A DNA stretch of 64,000 nt, taken from contig FSSI02000014.1 in the NCBI GenBank assembly GCA_900149785.2, positions 1-64,000 of the forward strand, read 5' to 3'. Below, one piece after another: positions 1-7,342 of this stretch. Below the pieces are notes generated by a model that was not told the DNA's origin, did not search any database, and saw nothing but the letters and a program-made list of their open reading frames with translations. Source of the DNA: Sodalinema lacuna_A (GTDB lineage Bacteria > Cyanobacteriota > Cyanobacteriia > Cyanobacteriales > Geitlerinemataceae). Position 1 is the stretch's first letter; every line of letters begins with the position of its first letter. The position numbers and the translations under genes are program-made.

Positions 1-117
1 CTCGCAATTCCCTAAAATCCCTTTGAGGGATTGAAACACTTCTAGGGACACCGTGCCATCGGTATTCGCGACGAGTTCAACTTGCAATTCCCTAAAATCC
101 CTTAAAGGGATTGAAAC
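1..117 (+). CRISPR. Trailing end of a CRISPR array (two repeats, one spacer)
   Basis: Two 37-bp repeats are seen at 1-37 and 81-117, separated by a 43-bp spacer (38-80). Both contain the core GCAATTCCCTAAAATCCC and end in GGGATTGAAAC, the usual 3' end of cyanobacterial repeats. They differ at the 5' end (CTCGC versus CTTGC) and in the hairpin loop (TTTGAGGG versus TTAAAGGG). No repeat follows 117. With the GAAAC end on the right, the leader should lie left of the window, so this is the old, degenerating end. No cas gene is in the window, so the subtype cannot be called. Confidence 0.88.
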
Positions 118-384
118 CGGGGTAATGACGCAAGAAACAACTATCAAAGTGCGCCTATCTTTTCCTCTCAATTCAACATCTGAAGCCCTCGCCAAACCAT
201 TAAACACTGCACCGAAGAAACCTCGACATCCACAGTCGAATACCAGAGACTCGATTTTCTCAAAAAATCGGGTCTCTTACCCCGATCGCCTCCACCATTT
301 CCCCCAACCCACCCACCCCCCTCCACAATAACCCCGGATAGGTCAGGTAAAATGGGGAGACCCAACCACTCCCTCAGCGCCGTC

Positions 385-752
385 AGCACCCCCGGCTGAA
401 GCACGGGGGCTTCGTGCCCTCCCCTTCAGGTAGCTGACCAGCTTAAGCCTTAACTGGCTACGTGAGCGAGCAAGAGTTAAAGTTCCTACCCGGGAATGCG
501 TGCTAGTTCCCGGCTCTAGAACCGAATCGTTAAACAGTCCTAAGGGGTTAAGACAGTGCGATTGGGAAAGTACCGACTCTGAACATTAGCGAAGCAAACA
601 TTACCCCGCAAGGGAGTCGGAGCCAACCATAGCTCCATGGAGGGGCAACCATACCCCTCCACCCCGCAAGGGGGTGCTGGCGGCTAAAGCCGCTTGAGTC
701 GGTTTTCCTCTCCGCGATAAATCGCGGAGCTTCCAACCCTCCCAGGAGTTTT
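385..752 (-). other. Palindrome-rich non-coding block, possible IS200/IS605 (omega-RNA-like) relic
   Basis: No credible gene lies between 118 and 754. From about 385 the sequence is packed with inverted repeats: a CCCCCG/CGGGGG hairpin at about 389-409, a CCGGGAA/TTCCCGG pair around 487-513, a CACCCC/GGGGTG-type hairpin near 658-677, GGCGGCTAAAGCCGC near 680-694, and TCCGCGATAAATCGCGGA near 712-729. On the minus strand the terminal hairpin resembles the right-end hairpin of TnpB-only IS elements, where the guide RNA lies between the tnpB 3' end and that hairpin. No tnpB remains. The assignment is inference; a structured RNA of another kind is possible. Confidence 0.35.
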
Positions 753-754
753 AC

Positions 755-1234
755 GTGACACAGCATCGCGCCCAACCCAACTCACAAACCCTCCACCATC
801 AGCTCGCCGCCGTCGCCAAAGACTACTATGGCCTCCTTGGCCTCCATCCCTCCGCCTCCGTCATCGAAATTCGCCAAGCCTACCGTCAACTCAGCAAACG
901 CTATCACCCCGACACCACCACCCTTCCTCCCCACATCGCCAAAGGGAAATTTCAGCAACTCAACGAAGCCTACGCCACCCTCAGCAACCCCGAGCGTCGG
1001 GCCACCTATGACCTAAACATTCGCTATTCCCGCATCTCCGTCATGCAGCCGGGTCCCCCCCTCAACCGCTCCCCCGGCGCGTCAGGCCATTCCCCGAACC
1101 ACGCCTATCTCGATCCCATCGATCGCCCCCTCTCCCCCGGCGAACTCTTCGCCCTGCTGCTCATGGGAGCCTCCCTCCTCGGCTGTCTCCTCCTGGCCAT
1201 CGGTATCGCCATCTGGCGGGGCGATCCCCTCTAA
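755..1234 (+). CDS. J-domain protein with C-terminal membrane anchor
   Basis: This 159-residue protein has a J domain at about residues 22-90. The signature HPD tripeptide follows a conserved helix II (RQAYRQLSKRYHPD), and helix III ends in a typical YATLSNPERRATYD stretch. The J domain would stimulate the ATPase of a DnaK partner. A Pro-rich linker leads to one hydrophobic segment near residues 132-153, so the protein is probably membrane-anchored. It lacks the G/F region, zinc fingers and client-binding domain of true DnaJ. The GTG start at 755 is supported by the CCAGGAG site about 7 bases upstream. The DUF3143 gene follows in the same direction, a pairing seen in other cyanobacteria. Confidence 0.88.
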   Translation: MTQHRAQPNSQTLHHQLAAVAKDYYGLLGLHPSASVIEIRQAYRQLSKRYHPDTTTLPPHIAKGKFQQLNEAYATLSNPERRATYDLNIRYSRISVMQPGPPLNRSPGASGHSPNHAYLDPIDRPLSPGELFALLLMGASLLGCLLLAIGIAIWRGDPL

Positions 1235-1300
1235 CGCCTAGCCTCTCGGAGTCTTCTCCCCTACAATAGAGAGAGCGAATCTTAAGTTTTGTTGCGCGAT

Positions 1301-1606
1301 ATGACCCCCTCTGCTGACACACCCCTCTATAACCACCCCCTCCCAGAGATCGAAAACTGGCTCCGATCGCTCGGCTGCGAACAAGATCCCCAAGAACTAC
1401 ACCATTGGCGCGTCGATCGCCCCCAATGGAACGCCGACATCTGGCTCGACGTCGATCGCCTCATCGTAGGCTACCTCGACAAAAACGCCAACCCCAGCAG
1501 CGATGACAGCCGTTCCCGCTCCTTCCCATACTCCCTCAGCCGAGAAGACATCGAAAACGCCGTCTTCGGTGAAGGCGTCGAACAAGCTATCTTCGGAAAT
1601 TCCTAA
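1301..1606 (+). CDS. DUF3143 family cyanobacterial protein
   Basis: This is a soluble protein of about 101 residues. It has the TPLYNHPLPEIENWL opening and a LHHWRVDRPQWNADIWLD core, which I recognise as the DUF3143 family. The function is unknown; the family is restricted to cyanobacteria and plastid-bearing relatives and often sits next to a J-domain gene, as here. The reading frame is open upstream to TTG codons at 1289 and 1292, but ATG 1301 puts the conserved motif near the N-terminus as in relatives. The stop overlaps the stop of the convergent TPR gene by four bases (1603-1606). Confidence 0.78.
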   Translation: MTPSADTPLYNHPLPEIENWLRSLGCEQDPQELHHWRVDRPQWNADIWLDVDRLIVGYLDKNANPSSDDSRSRSFPYSLSREDIENAVFGEGVEQAIFGNS

Positions 1607-3399
1607 AACTCCTGCAACAACTGCGGCAGATAATCATAGCCATCAACCCCAATCACCGCAATAATCTGCGATCGCCCGCCACTCAACAGGCCCTCAAACT
1701 CCGCCTCCCCCAACTGGCCACGCAAAATCGACAACACTCCCGCCGCCTGTCGCCACTCGCTGGCCTCAATCTGCTGTAACACATAAGCCGCGATCGCCCC
1801 CATCGTCACCGCCCGCCGCCAATCCTGAAGCCGATAATACGCCTCCGCCAACGCCGCCCAATTCAACCCCTGCAAAAACAAATCCCCCGACGACTGAGCC
1901 GCCTCCAGCCCCTTCAGCAAATAGCCCACCGCCCCCGACGGCTGCTCCAACAACACATAAGCCAACCCCAAACTGTAATAACACAACGCCAAACTCTGGC
2001 GATCGCCCAACTGTTGCGACAACTCCAGCCCTTGCTCAAGATAGCCCATCGCCTGTTGCGAAAGATCCGCATCCAACCGTTCCACCTGCTGCGCCGCCAA
2101 CACCTGAGAATAGCCCAAATTCGCCAACGCATTGGCCACCCCCAAGCGATCGCCCACCTGTCGCGCCAAAATCAAGGCCCGCTGACTGCGATCAATGGCC
2201 TCACTGTACTGCTTGCGAGACAAACACAACCGACTCAAATGATTGTAATTGGCTAACTCACAGGGGCGATCGCCCGCCTGCTGCGCGATCGCCAACGCCT
2301 CCTCATGAAACTCCTGCGCCCGCTCATAATCACCCAACGCCCGCTGAGAATAGCCCAACAGCGTCAAAATCCGGGCCTTCTCCTGAGTTCCCTCCACTCG
2401 CTTCAGAGGAACCTCCAAATAGGCCAACGTCTGCTGCAAATACTCCCCAGACAACGACGCAAACACCCCACCATACAGGGGAAACGTCTCCCGCTGGGCA
2501 AAACTGCGCAAAATCTGTAACGTCATCTGAAAACAACAGTCCGTCAACCTCGGGCGCGCCGCAAACCCTTGCGACAACTGACCCCAAATCGACGCAAACA
2601 CCAAAAACGTACTCACCGACAGTTGTTTCCCCATCTTGGCACTATAGGGCTGGCGATCGAACCACGCCACCAGCCCCCGCTGCAAGCCCTGCAACAGCAC
2701 CGCCAACTCCAACCAAGGGCGATCGCCCAAATCCAGATGACGTTGCGCCAACGCCTCCAACGACCCCCCTTGCTGCAACGTCGCAAACACCTCCCGAGGG
2801 AAATAGGCCGCCGTCTTCCGCGCCCACAACGACCAAGGACCCGGCTGCTGCTGAGCCTCCCCAAAACCAATGGAGCGATTTCCCCCCTCATACATCCAAC
2901 TCACTAAATCCCCTTCCAACTCCGCCAAGCGCCCTAACCCCTCACTCAACCCAGATCCCAACTCCTGAAGCTGGGACTCCGGCTGGGTTTTGAGGGACTG
3001 AGCCAACTGGTGTAAGCGATCGCTCGTCCAGGGTCGTTCCTGATTAGGATCGAGTACCCCCACTAGCACCGCCAACCGCTCCTCCGACGCCGCCGCCGAT
3101 AGCCGTTTCACCGTCGTTGTCACCGCCGCCGTGGTTTGATGCTCCTGTTCCCAGCGCCGCAACTGCCCTTCAATCGTCTGTAACGCCCGTAACTTGCGGC
3201 TCACCTTCGACGACGAACCCGCCGAAGCTTCCAAACTCTCGCGATGTTCTAATAAACAGCGCTCAAAAATCTCCGAGGTTCCCGGACGAATCTCCCGTAA
3301 CAGCCGTTGATAGACCTGTTCAACCGATCGCACCCGTCCCGCCAGAGTACTGTCGAGGAGTTTATCAATAACCTGTAAATAGCGATCGCGATCGGACAT
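1603..3399 (-). CDS. TPR-repeat protein
   Basis: This is a soluble protein of about 598 residues. The N-terminal half (about 1-330) is helical with no family I can name; it contains an EGQLRRWEQEHQTTAAV segment that may be coiled coil. The C-terminal half holds about five or six tetratricopeptide repeats (roughly residues 335-560), with recognisable units such as LGYSQRALGDYERAQEFHEEALAIA and LGLAYVLLEQPSGAVGYL. TPR arrays bind protein partners, so a scaffold role is likely but unproven. Several HIP1 sites lie in the gene. ATG 3399 is preferred over the GTG one codon upstream. The next minus-strand gene upstream (3414-4079) ends 14 bases away, so the two may be co-transcribed. Confidence 0.75.
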   Translation of the reverse strand: MSDRDRYLQVIDKLLDSTLAGRVRSVEQVYQRLLREIRPGTSEIFERCLLEHRESLEASAGSSSKVSRKLRALQTIEGQLRRWEQEHQTTAAVTTTVKRLSAAASEERLAVLVGVLDPNQERPWTSDRLHQLAQSLKTQPESQLQELGSGLSEGLGRLAELEGDLVSWMYEGGNRSIGFGEAQQQPGPWSLWARKTAAYFPREVFATLQQGGSLEALAQRHLDLGDRPWLELAVLLQGLQRGLVAWFDRQPYSAKMGKQLSVSTFLVFASIWGQLSQGFAARPRLTDCCFQMTLQILRSFAQRETFPLYGGVFASLSGEYLQQTLAYLEVPLKRVEGTQEKARILTLLGYSQRALGDYERAQEFHEEALAIAQQAGDRPCELANYNHLSRLCLSRKQYSEAIDRSQRALILARQVGDRLGVANALANLGYSQVLAAQQVERLDADLSQQAMGYLEQGLELSQQLGDRQSLALCYYSLGLAYVLLEQPSGAVGYLLKGLEAAQSSGDLFLQGLNWAALAEAYYRLQDWRRAVTMGAIAAYVLQQIEASEWRQAAGVLSILRGQLGEAEFEGLLSGGRSQIIAVIGVDGYDYLPQLLQEF

Positions 3400-3413
3400 C
3401 ACTCAACCCCACA

Positions 3414-4079
3414 TTATGGCAATAACAACTCCACATCCCCCGATTGAGGCAGCCGAGGAACCTGACGTTGACGGCGTTGTTCCTCTCCCTCCAGAGACGT
3501 CTCATCCACCGTTTCCTGCCTTCCCTCAGCCAACTCTCGATTGGCTTGCTCCTCCACCAAAGACAGATAATTGGGATTAAACAAACTCGTCAACACATCA
3601 ACTAGGCGATCGCGCTGCTGACGGCTTAAACTGGCGATCGCCGCCTGATCCCCTTGCAACGGGTTCTCCGTCAACACATTCGCCCCCGGATAGGTATCCC
3701 GAACCATCCGCTCATAAGCCCCCAGATAATCCGCCAGGGTTAACTTCCAATCCAAACGAAAGCGATTCGGCCGAGCTTTAATAAAAATGTGATAGCGAAT
3801 CAGACGAGAGATCAGCGTACTCTCCTCATCCCTCTCCCCCGTTTCCGCATTCACATACTGATTTTCCAGAGGTAACTCTGGCATCATCTCATAGACTTCC
3901 CGCCAGAGATCGCGAGTATTGCGGGGTCGTTGGGCGATCGTCTGGGGTGACACCCAAGACCCCTCCCCAGTTGCCTCCCGCAACTGCGCCGCATTGGCAC
4001 CAATGACCGTCAACGCCATTAGACTCAAGGCAATCACCAAAAAATGCGTAACTCGCTTCTGCAATCGGGAGGACATCAT
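3414..4079 (-). CDS. Secreted protein of unknown function
   Basis: This is a 221-residue protein. Residues 1-30 form a clear signal peptide: Arg/Lys N-region, the hydrophobic core FLVIALSLMALTVIGA and an ANA-A cleavage site. The mature part is hydrophilic and largely helical, with an LWREVYEMMPELP segment and a central IRYHIFIKARPNRFRLDWKL region. The C-terminus is rich in Glu, Gln and Arg. I recognise it only as a conserved cyanobacterial periplasmic or exported protein. Two adjacent ATG codons (4079, 4076) could each serve as start. It lies just upstream of the TPR gene in the same direction. Confidence 0.7.
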   Translation of the reverse strand: MMSSRLQKRVTHFLVIALSLMALTVIGANAAQLREATGEGSWVSPQTIAQRPRNTRDLWREVYEMMPELPLENQYVNAETGERDEESTLISRLIRYHIFIKARPNRFRLDWKLTLADYLGAYERMVRDTYPGANVLTENPLQGDQAAIASLSRQQRDRLVDVLTSLFNPNYLSLVEEQANRELAEGRQETVDETSLEGEEQRRQRQVPRLPQSGDVELLLP

Positions 4080-4154
4080 GGTTCAAACCCGTTCCAACAA
4101 TAGGACTCTCAATCCATCTAACATTGATCTAGCACTCGGATCTCGCACTGGCCT

Positions 4155-4382
4155 TTAATCGCCAATAATCTCAGGTTGCGTCAACTCATCAGACATCTCA
4201 ACGATCGCCCGCACCACCGGCTTCATCCCCGGCTCATCCAAATTATCAAAATCTTCATAGCGCCGACGTTTAGCGCGATTTGCCACCTGGACAGTGATAC
4301 GATAGCGATTTGAGGCTGCATCGACGAGTTCTTCGGCGCGACGCATTAAGTTCGTGGTTTCGAGGGGAGTGCGTTTCTGCAT
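4155..4382 (-). CDS. rpoZ: RNA polymerase omega subunit
   Basis: This protein of about 75 residues contains ASNRYRITVQVANRAKRRR, the hallmark of the cyanobacterial omega subunit. Omega binds the beta' subunit, aids core polymerase assembly, and in cyanobacteria affects sigma-factor recruitment. The reading frame is open 38 codons further upstream, but the start at 4382 (MQKRTPLETTNLMRRAEEL) matches the N-terminus usual for the family. The remaining upstream residues do not look like omega. The gene stands alone, with the secreted-protein gene downstream on the same strand (76-base gap). Confidence 0.92.
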   Translation of the reverse strand: MQKRTPLETTNLMRRAEELVDAASNRYRITVQVANRAKRRRYEDFDNLDEPGMKPVVRAIVEMSDELTQPEIIGD

Positions 4383-4959
4383 AGGATTCAAGTGAACCGG
4401 CTCAGACAAAAGAACATCCCCCAGTGTAACAAACTCTTGGCCACAACGGTTCTGCTTTAGGGTTTCCCTCCAGGGCAAACGCATACTAATTTTCACTCAA
4501 CGAGAAAATAGGGGATTCAGCGATTTGGAAACAAAATTCGATCCTCTTTTTGCAATAAGCGCCAATATACAATACTTTATTGATAAAAATTTGGAGTATG
4601 CGTTTGCCCTGTTTCGCTAATTTTTCATAATTTTTCAACTGACGATACTTCGAGACACTATGCTATGCTGTTGCCTGGGTTAATCTCATTGCGTTCCCAC
4701 CACACGACAGCATTGTTGTATGAATATCCCTTGATTTACAAGGGTTTCAGGTGTTTGAGAGCGTCAAAATCAGTTGTTTGGGCAATTTTGGGTCTTTAAA
4801 ATTCTCTGAAACCTCGGATATGATTACGTCTGATCTATGCAACAACGCTCCACTCGACCACTACTGCACATCTCTACCAAAATATCTTGCGAACAAACCT
4901 TTGCAAATTAGTTTGCAAAATAGACAATTGTATAGCGCTTCGGTAAAGAGGTAAATATA
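4383..4959. promoter_or_regulatory. AT-rich intergenic region upstream of the methyltransferase-serC pair
   Basis: About 575 bases lie between the divergent rpoZ and methyltransferase genes. The segment is clearly AT-richer than the flanks. Two copies of the palindrome TTTGCAAA sit at 4900-4907 and 4912-4919, twelve bases apart, 41-60 bases before the methyltransferase start. They are candidate operator half-sites for an unknown regulator. A 67-codon open frame at 4751-4954 has no recognisable features and is probably untranslated leader. AGAGG at about 4946-4950 is the ribosome binding site of the next gene. Confidence 0.45.
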
Positions 4960-5961
4960 ATGAGTGCTGCTTACAAAGCAATCTACCAATTCTGGAATAC
5001 TGCTGTTCTCAGAGCCGGCATCAAGCTCGGAATTTTTGAATTTTTTGAAAAAAACCAGTCTTGTACCGCCGAAAAAGTTACTGATTTTCTAAATAGCGAC
5101 CCTGAATTTACTGATGCTTTCTTGGAGGCCTGTGTTGTCCTCGGATTTTTAGATAAGGAAGCTAACTGCTATAAAAACTCGAAGGATACTTCCGAAACTC
5201 TCATCTCAGGGAAAGCAGAGTACCTTGGAGACTTAGCCCTTCACATCACCAACTACTGGTCAACCTGGGGAAAGTTAGACCAACTTGTCCTTGAAGGACG
5301 CACGGAATTGCCATTTGAGAACGGTTTTGTAGATGCTCCAACATACTGGAAAGACTACATGCGGGGGCAGCATAACCGTGCAGAGTCTGGACAAATCGAT
5401 AATTTGATCAAAAATACAGATTTAACCGGTCGCAAGACATTAATTGATATAGGCGGTGGTATGGGAAGCTACAGTATACCACTGTGCAAAGTTTACCCAG
5501 ATCTTCAAGTTTGCCTATTAGATGCCAAAGAGCCGCTAGAGTTAGCTCGACAACTCGTAATAGAACAAGGACTCGGCGATCGCGTCCTTTTGAAGGAAGG
5601 AAACTTTCATACTGCGGAACTAGAAGCCGACTATGATGTTGCGCTTATCTCTGGCGTGGTTTGTGTTACTTCGGAGGAGGAAAATCGTAAAATTTTTTCC
5701 CGAGCCTTTGAAATTCTTCGACCCGGCGGATTGGTGATCGTCCAAGATTTTATGCAGATTGGCGAGAACCAACAGAAGCATTTCCTCGATACGATGATGG
5801 ACATGTATCTTAAGATTGCTTTCAGTCCAGGAGCGGGAGACTTTACCGGAGAAGAAATTGTCTCCTGGCTAAAAGATGCTGGCTTTAAAAATCATCAGCA
5901 AACGCTTTTATCAACACAGCTTAATATTATCACTGCGGAGAAGTTATCGAATGAAAAATAG
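4960..5961 (+). CDS. SAM-dependent O-methyltransferase with dimerisation domain
   Basis: This is a 333-residue protein. Residues about 1-95 form a winged-helix-like dimerisation domain (AVLRAGIKLGIFEFF), and residues about 100-325 a class I Rossmann methyltransferase of the Methyltransf_2 type. The SAM-binding glycine motif LIDIGGGMGSYSIPL is intact. The acidic motif II follows in VCLLDAKEP, and FEILRPGGLVIVQDF is the usual post-motif strand. Relatives act on small hydroxylated metabolites such as hydroxyindoles, isoprenoids or polyketides; the substrate cannot be read here. The ATG at 4960 has a good AGAGG site. Its end overlaps serC by 11 bases, implying translational coupling. Codon use is AT-richer than the surroundings, which suggests transfer. 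Confidence 0.85.
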   Translation: MSAAYKAIYQFWNTAVLRAGIKLGIFEFFEKNQSCTAEKVTDFLNSDPEFTDAFLEACVVLGFLDKEANCYKNSKDTSETLISGKAEYLGDLALHITNYWSTWGKLDQLVLEGRTELPFENGFVDAPTYWKDYMRGQHNRAESGQIDNLIKNTDLTGRKTLIDIGGGMGSYSIPLCKVYPDLQVCLLDAKEPLELARQLVIEQGLGDRVLLKEGNFHTAELEADYDVALISGVVCVTSEEENRKIFSRAFEILRPGGLVIVQDFMQIGENQQKHFLDTMMDMYLKIAFSPGAGDFTGEEIVSWLKDAGFKNHQQTLLSTQLNIITAEKLSNEK

Positions 5962-7054
5962 GGTGCATAATTTCTATGCAGGTCCAGGAGCCCTTCCCTT
6001 ACCTGTACTCGAGCGCGTACATGCGGAATTTTTCAACTATAACGGTACGGGTATGGGGGTGATGGAACTCAGCCATCGCACCCCCGAAATTCAGCACATT
6101 ATTGATGACAGTGCAGAGCGAGTCAAACGCATGATGGGCTTGTCCGATGAATTTGAAGCGATCTTCCTCCAGGGAGGTGGATCGATGCAGTTCCTCATGG
6201 CTCCGATGAACTTGTCTCATCCAGGAGACCAAATCGACTATATCGATACAGGTTATTGGGCTGAAAAAGCCATCAAAGCGGCAAAAGCACTAGGACGTGA
6301 CTTGAAGATTGTCTTTTCATCTGCTGATCGCAATCACACCTATGTTCCGAGATCTCGCGATATTCCTACACGACCTGGAGCTAAGTACCTACACCTCTGC
6401 ACGAACAATACGGTGGTCGGCACTCAATTTAAGAAATTTCCGGACGTTCCGGTTCCTATCATTGCAGATATGAGTTCTGACTTTTTGAGCAAGGTGATCG
6501 ATCCGTCATCTTGTGCCTGCATATACGCACACGCTCAAAAAAATGTTGGACTCTCTGGTGTGACAGCGGTCATCATTCGGAAAAGTGTGCTGGAGAATAG
6601 CCCCAGTGACATCCCCGAGCTGTTGGACTATCGTACCCACATCACGCGTAAGTCGAACTATCACACGCCTCCCTGTTTTTCCATCTACGTCATGTGGCAT
6701 ATTTTGCGCTGGCTGGAGGAAGATATAGGAGGAGTAGAAGCAATGGAGAAAATTAACCAGAAAAAATCCTCCATTCTCTATGATTTTATCGACGCCACTC
6801 CTCTGTTCGATTGTCCTGTGGAAAGGGACTCGCGATCGCGGATGAATGTGGTCTTCAACCTGCCTACAGAAAGCCTAGAACAACAGTTTATCCATGAAGC
6901 GGCTGAAGTTGGTCTTATCGGTGTTGCCGGACACCGAACAAAGGGTGGATGTCGCATTAGTCTCTATAACGCTGTCACCCTAGAGGCAGTCGAAAGCCTC
7001 ATCGAGTTTATGGATAGGTTTTCCAAAAAAGTGAGTTCTCCGCAACCGGCTTAA
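5951..7054 (+). CDS. serC: Phosphoserine aminotransferase (SerC family)
   Basis: This is a 367-residue class V PLP aminotransferase. It converts 3-phosphohydroxypyruvate and glutamate to phosphoserine and 2-oxoglutarate in serine synthesis. The start MKNRVHNFYAGPGALPLPV, the GGGSMQF loop, the YIDTGYWAEKAIKAA strand and the PLP-lysine motif IYAHAQKNVGLSGVT all match bacterial SerC, and the C-terminus HRTKGGCRISLYNAV is typical. ATG 5951 lies inside the end of the methyltransferase gene, so the two are translationally coupled. The pairing raises the possibility that this paralogue serves a specialised-metabolite pathway rather than housekeeping serine synthesis; that is inference. Confidence 0.88.
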   Translation: MKNRVHNFYAGPGALPLPVLERVHAEFFNYNGTGMGVMELSHRTPEIQHIIDDSAERVKRMMGLSDEFEAIFLQGGGSMQFLMAPMNLSHPGDQIDYIDTGYWAEKAIKAAKALGRDLKIVFSSADRNHTYVPRSRDIPTRPGAKYLHLCTNNTVVGTQFKKFPDVPVPIIADMSSDFLSKVIDPSSCACIYAHAQKNVGLSGVTAVIIRKSVLENSPSDIPELLDYRTHITRKSNYHTPPCFSIYVMWHILRWLEEDIGGVEAMEKINQKKSSILYDFIDATPLFDCPVERDSRSRMNVVFNLPTESLEQQFIHEAAEVGLIGVAGHRTKGGCRISLYNAVTLEAVESLIEFMDRFSKKVSSPQPA

Positions 7055-7067
7055 CCAAGCCTGGGGA

Positions 7068-7227
7068 GTGTCAAGACATGACCGATGCAAGATGCGCTAC
7101 AACCGCCTTGGCAGCGCTTGTCACTGGTTTCTAGGCGACAACGCCAAGAAAATCGCGGAGTTCGAGGCCGATTACTTTGCGCCGCTGTTAAGCGAGATCC
7201 GTGATGACATCAACCTGATTGTAGGCG
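7068..7227 (+). pseudogene. Possible gene fragment before tRNA-Thr
   Basis: An open frame beginning GTG 7068 reads protein-like (for example WFLGDNAKKIAEFEADYF and APLLSEIRDDINLIVGV). It then runs without a stop into the tRNA promoter and the tRNA itself, so no complete gene exists. It may be the surviving 5' part of a gene lost by rearrangement. I cannot name a family. Confidence 0.25.
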
Positions 7228-7255
7228 TTGACAGAAACCGCAAATGTGTTATAAT
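7228..7255 (+). promoter_or_regulatory. Sigma-70-type promoter of tRNA-Thr
   Basis: A perfect TTGACA (-35) at 7228-7233 and a perfect TATAAT (-10) at 7250-7255 are separated by 16 bases. The -10 box ends 12 bases before the mature tRNA 5' end at 7268. This fits a strong, constitutive tRNA promoter with a very short leader. Confidence 0.85.
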
Positions 7256-7267
7256 GATAAATCGTTT

Positions 7268-7339
7268 GCCGATGTAGCTCAGTGGTAGAGCACTCGATTC
7301 GTAATCGAGCGGTCACGAGTTCAAATCTCGTCATCGGCT
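7268..7339 (+). tRNA. tRNA-Thr (anticodon CGT)
   Basis: A complete 72-base cloverleaf is visible. The acceptor stem is GCCGATG/CATCGGC, the D stem GCTC/GAGC, the anticodon stem CTCGA/TCGAG with loop TTCGTAA (anticodon CGT, threonine), and the T stem ACGAG/CTCGT with loop TTCAAAT. The discriminator base is T and CCA is not encoded. A T-run follows directly and may end transcription. The gene has its own consensus promoter just upstream. Confidence 0.97.
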
Positions 7340-7342
7340 TTT

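Noticed and set aside
53..404. Open frames on both strands over and after the CRISPR end
   Set aside because: They overlap the repeats, lack ribosome binding sites and show no protein-like composition.
548..775. 75-codon minus-strand frame before the J-domain gene
   Set aside because: It lies in the hairpin-rich block and its sequence follows the palindromes.
4751..4954. 67-codon frame upstream of the methyltransferase
   Set aside because: No ribosome binding site, no recognisable features, and it contains the TTTGCAAA palindromes; probably leader.
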